Below, piece by piece: positions 6,982-8,997 of a stretch of DNA of 8,997 bases (position 1 is the first letter of the stretch; each line of letters opens with the position of its first letter). Origin of the DNA: DAOTUL01 sp034437435 (GTDB lineage Bacteria; Chloroflexota; Anaerolineae; Aggregatilineales; Phototrophicaceae); NCBI GenBank assembly GCA_964417785.1, contig CAYQJO010000180.1, positions 1 to 8,997 on the forward strand, read 5' to 3'. The notes beneath the pieces were generated by a model. That model was not told the DNA's origin, did no database searches, and saw only the letters and a program-made list of their open reading frames with translations. The translations under genes were made by a program, and so were the position numbers.

Positions 6982-8115
6982 TTACAATGCTGTCTGCAAA
7001 TTCTCGGCAAGTTTGTTAATCTGACTGGACATGATGGCGTTCGGCTGATAGAGGACGACGGGTGTACCGGCATCCATCGCCTGAATCGTCAATTCGGGTG
7101 CAGCCGTGATGGATGCGCGAATCTCGTGGCCCAGGGCTTCTTCAATCTCATGCCACTGCGGCTGCAAGCTGATCTTATTGCGATTGACCACCACAATGTG
7201 AATGCGGTCTTTGGCCTGCCTGGCTAGCTCCTGCACCAGCGTCCGTGTCATGGTCAGATTGACGCTGGTCGGTTCCACCAGGACCAACAGGCCATCCATC
7301 TTGGTGTGAACGACGTTTATCAGGGGTGAATAACCGCTGCCGAGGTCAATCACGACCGGGTTACCGACCGTCCGCAGGCTCTCGATCACGGCAACGGCCT
7401 GATCTCCGCTGTATTCGACCAATCCTTCGTGAGGATTGGTCGAACTGAGCAATGCCTTGAGACCCGACGCATGGGTGATCAGTTGTTGCGAAACAGCCTG
7501 GGGGATGGCGTCGATAGGGACTTGCAAAACTGCGCCCATACCGGTGGCCTTGTTTACCCCCAGGAGCAGGCCTAGACTGCCCGAACCCAGTCGGAAATCA
7601 GCCACGATTGGTTCCTGCCCCAGATTCTGGAACGCGGCGGCGACGTTGAGTGCGATAGTGGTTGTGCCGATACCGCCCTTGCTGCCGATAACGCCGATGA
7701 CCGAAGCGCTGCTGCGTTCATCGGTACCGGGGCGGGTTGGGGTACTGCTGCGTTGTAGAATCGCCTTAACCCGTGATGCCAGTTCGGCGGGATGGGTGGG
7801 CTTGGTCAGGTAATCGTCCGCACCGGCCTCGAACCCGGCGACTTTATCGTCGATCAGGGTTTTGGCGGTGAACATAATAATCGGAATACTCTTGGTATCC
7901 GGATTGCCACGCAGACGGCGACAAACATCATAGCCGTTCATGTCCGGCATCATCACGTCCAGAATGATGAGGTCGGGCAGTTCGCTGCTCGCTTTGGAGA
8001 TGGCCTGATTGCCGGCATTGGCGGCAATAACTTCATAGCCGTGCCGTTGAAGCATCAAACCGATCAGTTTCAGACTATCAATGTCATCATCGACGATTAA
8101 GATTTTCTCGGACAT
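6982..8115 (-). CDS. Response regulator fused to CpaE/TadZ-like ParA/MinD-type ATPase
   Basis: 377 residues. The start ATG 8115 follows AGGA at 5-nt spacing. Residues 1-121 form a complete receiver domain: acidic D10/D11, phosphoacceptor D53 (LIILDVMMPDMNG), T83 and K105 (LTKP). After a Ser/Thr/Pro linker (122-136), a SIMIBI ATPase fills 138-377. Its P-loop is GSKGGIGTTT (144-153): the deviant Lys146 is kept, but the P-loop lysine before the Thr pair is Thr151. Walker A' is ADFRLGSGSLGLLLG (172-186) and Walker B is VVIDLGSG (254-261). The layout and altered P-loop match the CpaE/TadZ family, which places Tad pilus machinery at the cell pole. Many relatives have a pseudo-receiver, whereas this one looks phosphorylatable. 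No Tad pilus gene is visible nearby, so that role is unproven. It leads the operon with the sirtuin and histidine kinase. A striking hairpin lies inside the gene (7414-7444). Confidence 0.93.
   Translation of the reverse strand: MSEKILIVDDDIDSLKLIGLMLQRHGYEVIAANAGNQAISKASSELPDLIILDVMMPDMNGYDVCRRLRGNPDTKSIPIIMFTAKTLIDDKVAGFEAGADDYLTKPTHPAELASRVKAILQRSSTPTRPGTDERSSASVIGVIGSKGGIGTTTIALNVAAAFQNLGQEPIVADFRLGSGSLGLLLGVNKATGMGAVLQVPIDAIPQAVSQQLITHASGLKALLSSTNPHEGLVEYSGDQAVAVIESLRTVGNPVVIDLGSGYSPLINVVHTKMDGLLVLVEPTSVNLTMTRTLVQELARQAKDRIHIVVVNRNKISLQPQWHEIEEALGHEIRASITAAPELTIQAMDAGTPVVLYQPNAIMSSQINKLAENLQTAL
7414..7444. repeat. Perfect 13-bp inverted repeat, 5-nt loop, inside the receiver-ATPase gene
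   Basis: TTCGACCAATCCT (7414-7426) and AGGATTGGTCGAA (7432-7444) are exact reverse complements around TCGTG. The repeat falls in codons for residues about 225-234 of the ATPase domain (STNPHEGLVE). No U-run follows on either strand, so it is not an intrinsic terminator. An mRNA hairpin, a binding site or a short-repeat remnant are all possible. Confidence 0.9.
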
Positions 8116-8151
8116 GATGTTCCTGGAGTCAGAAGAATTAACGTTTCCGGG

Positions 8152-8180
8152 ATTCTAGCATGAATGAAATGTGGGTGCAA
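8152..8180 (-). promoter_or_regulatory. Extended -10 promoter for the receiver-ATPase/sirtuin/kinase operon
   Basis: On the minus strand, TTGCAC (8180-8175, a weak 3/6 match) is followed by 17 nt and TAGAAT (8157-8152, 5/6). The -10 is preceded by TGC, an extended -10 (TGn) that can compensate for a poor -35. Transcription would start near 8145, about 30 nt before the ATG at 8115. Confidence 0.55.
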
Positions 8181-8204
8181 GCGAAGCGAAATCGCGAATC
8201 TTTT

Positions 8205-8233
8205 TTGTCGCTGTTTCGACATACACGTATACT
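8205..8233 (+). promoter_or_regulatory. Sigma70-like promoter for the second histidine kinase
   Basis: TTGTCG (8205-8210, 4/6) is followed by a 17-nt spacer and TATACT (8228-8233, 5/6). The start would fall near 8240, leaving a leader of about 29 nt. It diverges from the operon promoter about 25 bp away, so one bound regulator could affect both. Confidence 0.5.
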
Positions 8234-8258
8234 GAGAATAATGTGATCGAGTCGAAAC
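8213..8258. repeat. Inverted repeat GTTTCGAC/GTCGAAAC around the kinase promoter -10
   Basis: GTTTCGAC (8213-8220) and GTCGAAAC (8251-8258) are perfect 8-bp reverse complements 30 nt apart. One arm lies in the promoter spacer and the other just before the Shine-Dalgarno GAGG (8259-8262). They could be two half-sites for looping or cooperative binding. They are unlikely to form an mRNA stem because the left arm lies upstream of the predicted start point. Confidence 0.45.
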
Positions 8259-8268
8259 GAGGCGGGAT

Positions 8269-8997
8269 ATGCCGGTACGTGAGGCAATGAAAGCCATAGC
8301 AACAATCCCAGAGCCACAAGCGTGCAGTATCCGAATTCTGGAACTGCTGCGTTTGCATACAGGCATTGATGCGGCATGTTTTTGCATTTTTGAAGAACCG
8401 CACCTGCTGGTTGTGGATCAAATGGACAATGTCCCAGAGAACATCGAACAACATGCGGCCACACTGCAACCGGGTATCAATGTAGACACGGCAGGGTCAA
8501 TCCTGGTGCCGATCATGATCGATGATGACGTGGTGGCAGTTCTGGGGATTCAAGCACCGTTTGTGCCGCCGGAAACTGAGATTGCATTTTTTGTTGATGC
8601 GCTGACCATTATCACGCATAAGGCTCACACGACCGTCAGACACGAGAAGTTGGGGCGCAATTACAGCGAGTTCCTGCGGGCGGTATCGCATGACCTGCGC
8701 ACGCCGCTGACATCGGTTCAGGGATTTGCCGGTATGCTCGAGTCGGGCATCGTCGGTACGCTCAACGATCAGCAGGCGCATTTTGTGGATAAAATCCTAT
8801 CGGGAATCGTCCAGATGACGAACCTGGTCGAAAATATCCAGGATGCCGGACGTTTTGACCCCGTGACGGGTTTCTACAAGATGGAGCGTTCACACTGCGA
8901 TATGACGCAAATTGTCGACAGGATCGTGCATAACTATCTGGTTCCGGCGGAGAAGCAGGACCTCGCGCTGACAGCATTCGTGGATGATACTGTACCC
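8269..8997 (+). CDS. Second soluble sensor histidine kinase (partial, runs off the right edge)
   Basis: The frame is open from ATG 8269 (GAGG at 8259-8262, 6-nt spacing) through the end of the window, giving 243 residues with no stop. No membrane helix is seen. Residues about 15-120 look like a diverged GAF-type sensor: alternating strands such as SILVPIMIDDDVVAVLGIQ (77-95) match the GAF core, but the match is loose. The HisKA helix follows with H-box RAVSHDLRTPLTS (137-149) and phosphoacceptor H141, then GFAGMLESGIVGTLNDQQ, a style common in Chloroflexota kinases. The ATPase domain lies beyond the window. Three cysteines occur in the sensor region (C19, C37, C39). The gene diverges from the receiver-ATPase operon, so its product may also phosphorylate that receiver (inference). 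Confidence 0.93.
   Translation, partial: MPVREAMKAIATIPEPQACSIRILELLRLHTGIDAACFCIFEEPHLLVVDQMDNVPENIEQHAATLQPGINVDTAGSILVPIMIDDDVVAVLGIQAPFVPPETEIAFFVDALTIITHKAHTTVRHEKLGRNYSEFLRAVSHDLRTPLTSVQGFAGMLESGIVGTLNDQQAHFVDKILSGIVQMTNLVENIQDAGRFDPVTGFYKMERSHCDMTQIVDRIVHNYLVPAEKQDLALTAFVDDTVP

Noticed and set aside
6700..7230. Plus-strand open frame across the sirtuin/receiver-ATPase junction
   Set aside because: It is antisense to two well-recognised genes and has no family features.
8181..8199. Three GCGAA units (GCGAAGCGAAATCGCGAA) as iterons or a binding array
   Set aside because: Only three short, unevenly spaced units in a GC-rich context; easily chance.
8511..8520. GATCATGATC 10-bp palindrome as a regulatory site
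   Set aside because: It is short, inside the kinase coding sequence, and explained by codons for I-M-I-D.

Overview
The window (about 9 kb, moderate-to-high GC, dense bacterial gene spacing with Shine-Dalgarno sites and sigma70-like promoters) carries eight complete or nearly complete genes and one gene tail. The set of soluble GAF histidine kinases, separate secD and secF genes behind yajC, an SPFH/YdjI-like protein and a receiver-CpaE-like ATPase fits an environmental Chloroflexota (Anaerolineae-like) genome. That assignment is an inference from gene content and protein style; no rRNA or other decisive marker is present.

Layout. 1-104 (+): last 33 codons of an unidentified gene. 142-1266 (+): SPFH-domain protein with a Gln/Met repeat, a Pro-rich linker and a SHOCT-like tail. 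1321-2076 (-): convergent gene for a two-helix membrane protein with a degenerate NERD-like domain. 2077-2207: a divergent control region with back-to-back promoters. 2208-4986 (+): yajC-secD-secF operon for the accessory Sec translocase complex. 4976-8115 (-): three-gene signalling operon, read right to left as receiver-CpaE/TadZ-like ATPase, Sir2 deacylase and GAF histidine kinase, with a 15-nt gap and then a 4-nt ATGA overlap. 8116-8268: a second divergent control region. 8269-8997 (+): a second soluble histidine kinase that runs off the window.

How they fit together. SPFH, YajC, SecD and SecF are membrane-maintenance and export functions. The right half is a signalling cluster: two cytoplasmic kinases flank a response regulator whose output is a ParA/MinD-type ATPase rather than a DNA-binding domain. 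A sirtuin is translationally coupled to one of the kinases. The REC-ATPase / sirtuin / kinase unit is the best candidate here for an undescribed system, perhaps coupling NAD+-dependent deacylation to phosphorelay control of a localisation ATPase. That role is inference.

The most unexpected non-coding signal is a perfect 13-bp stem, 5-nt loop inverted repeat inside the ATPase gene (7414-7444). Other structural signals are an 11-bp palindrome formed by the two opposed stop codons at 4976-4986 and inverted repeats in both divergent promoter regions. No tRNA, rRNA, CRISPR array, insertion sequence or attachment site was seen, and no gene-free stretch exceeds about 150 bases.
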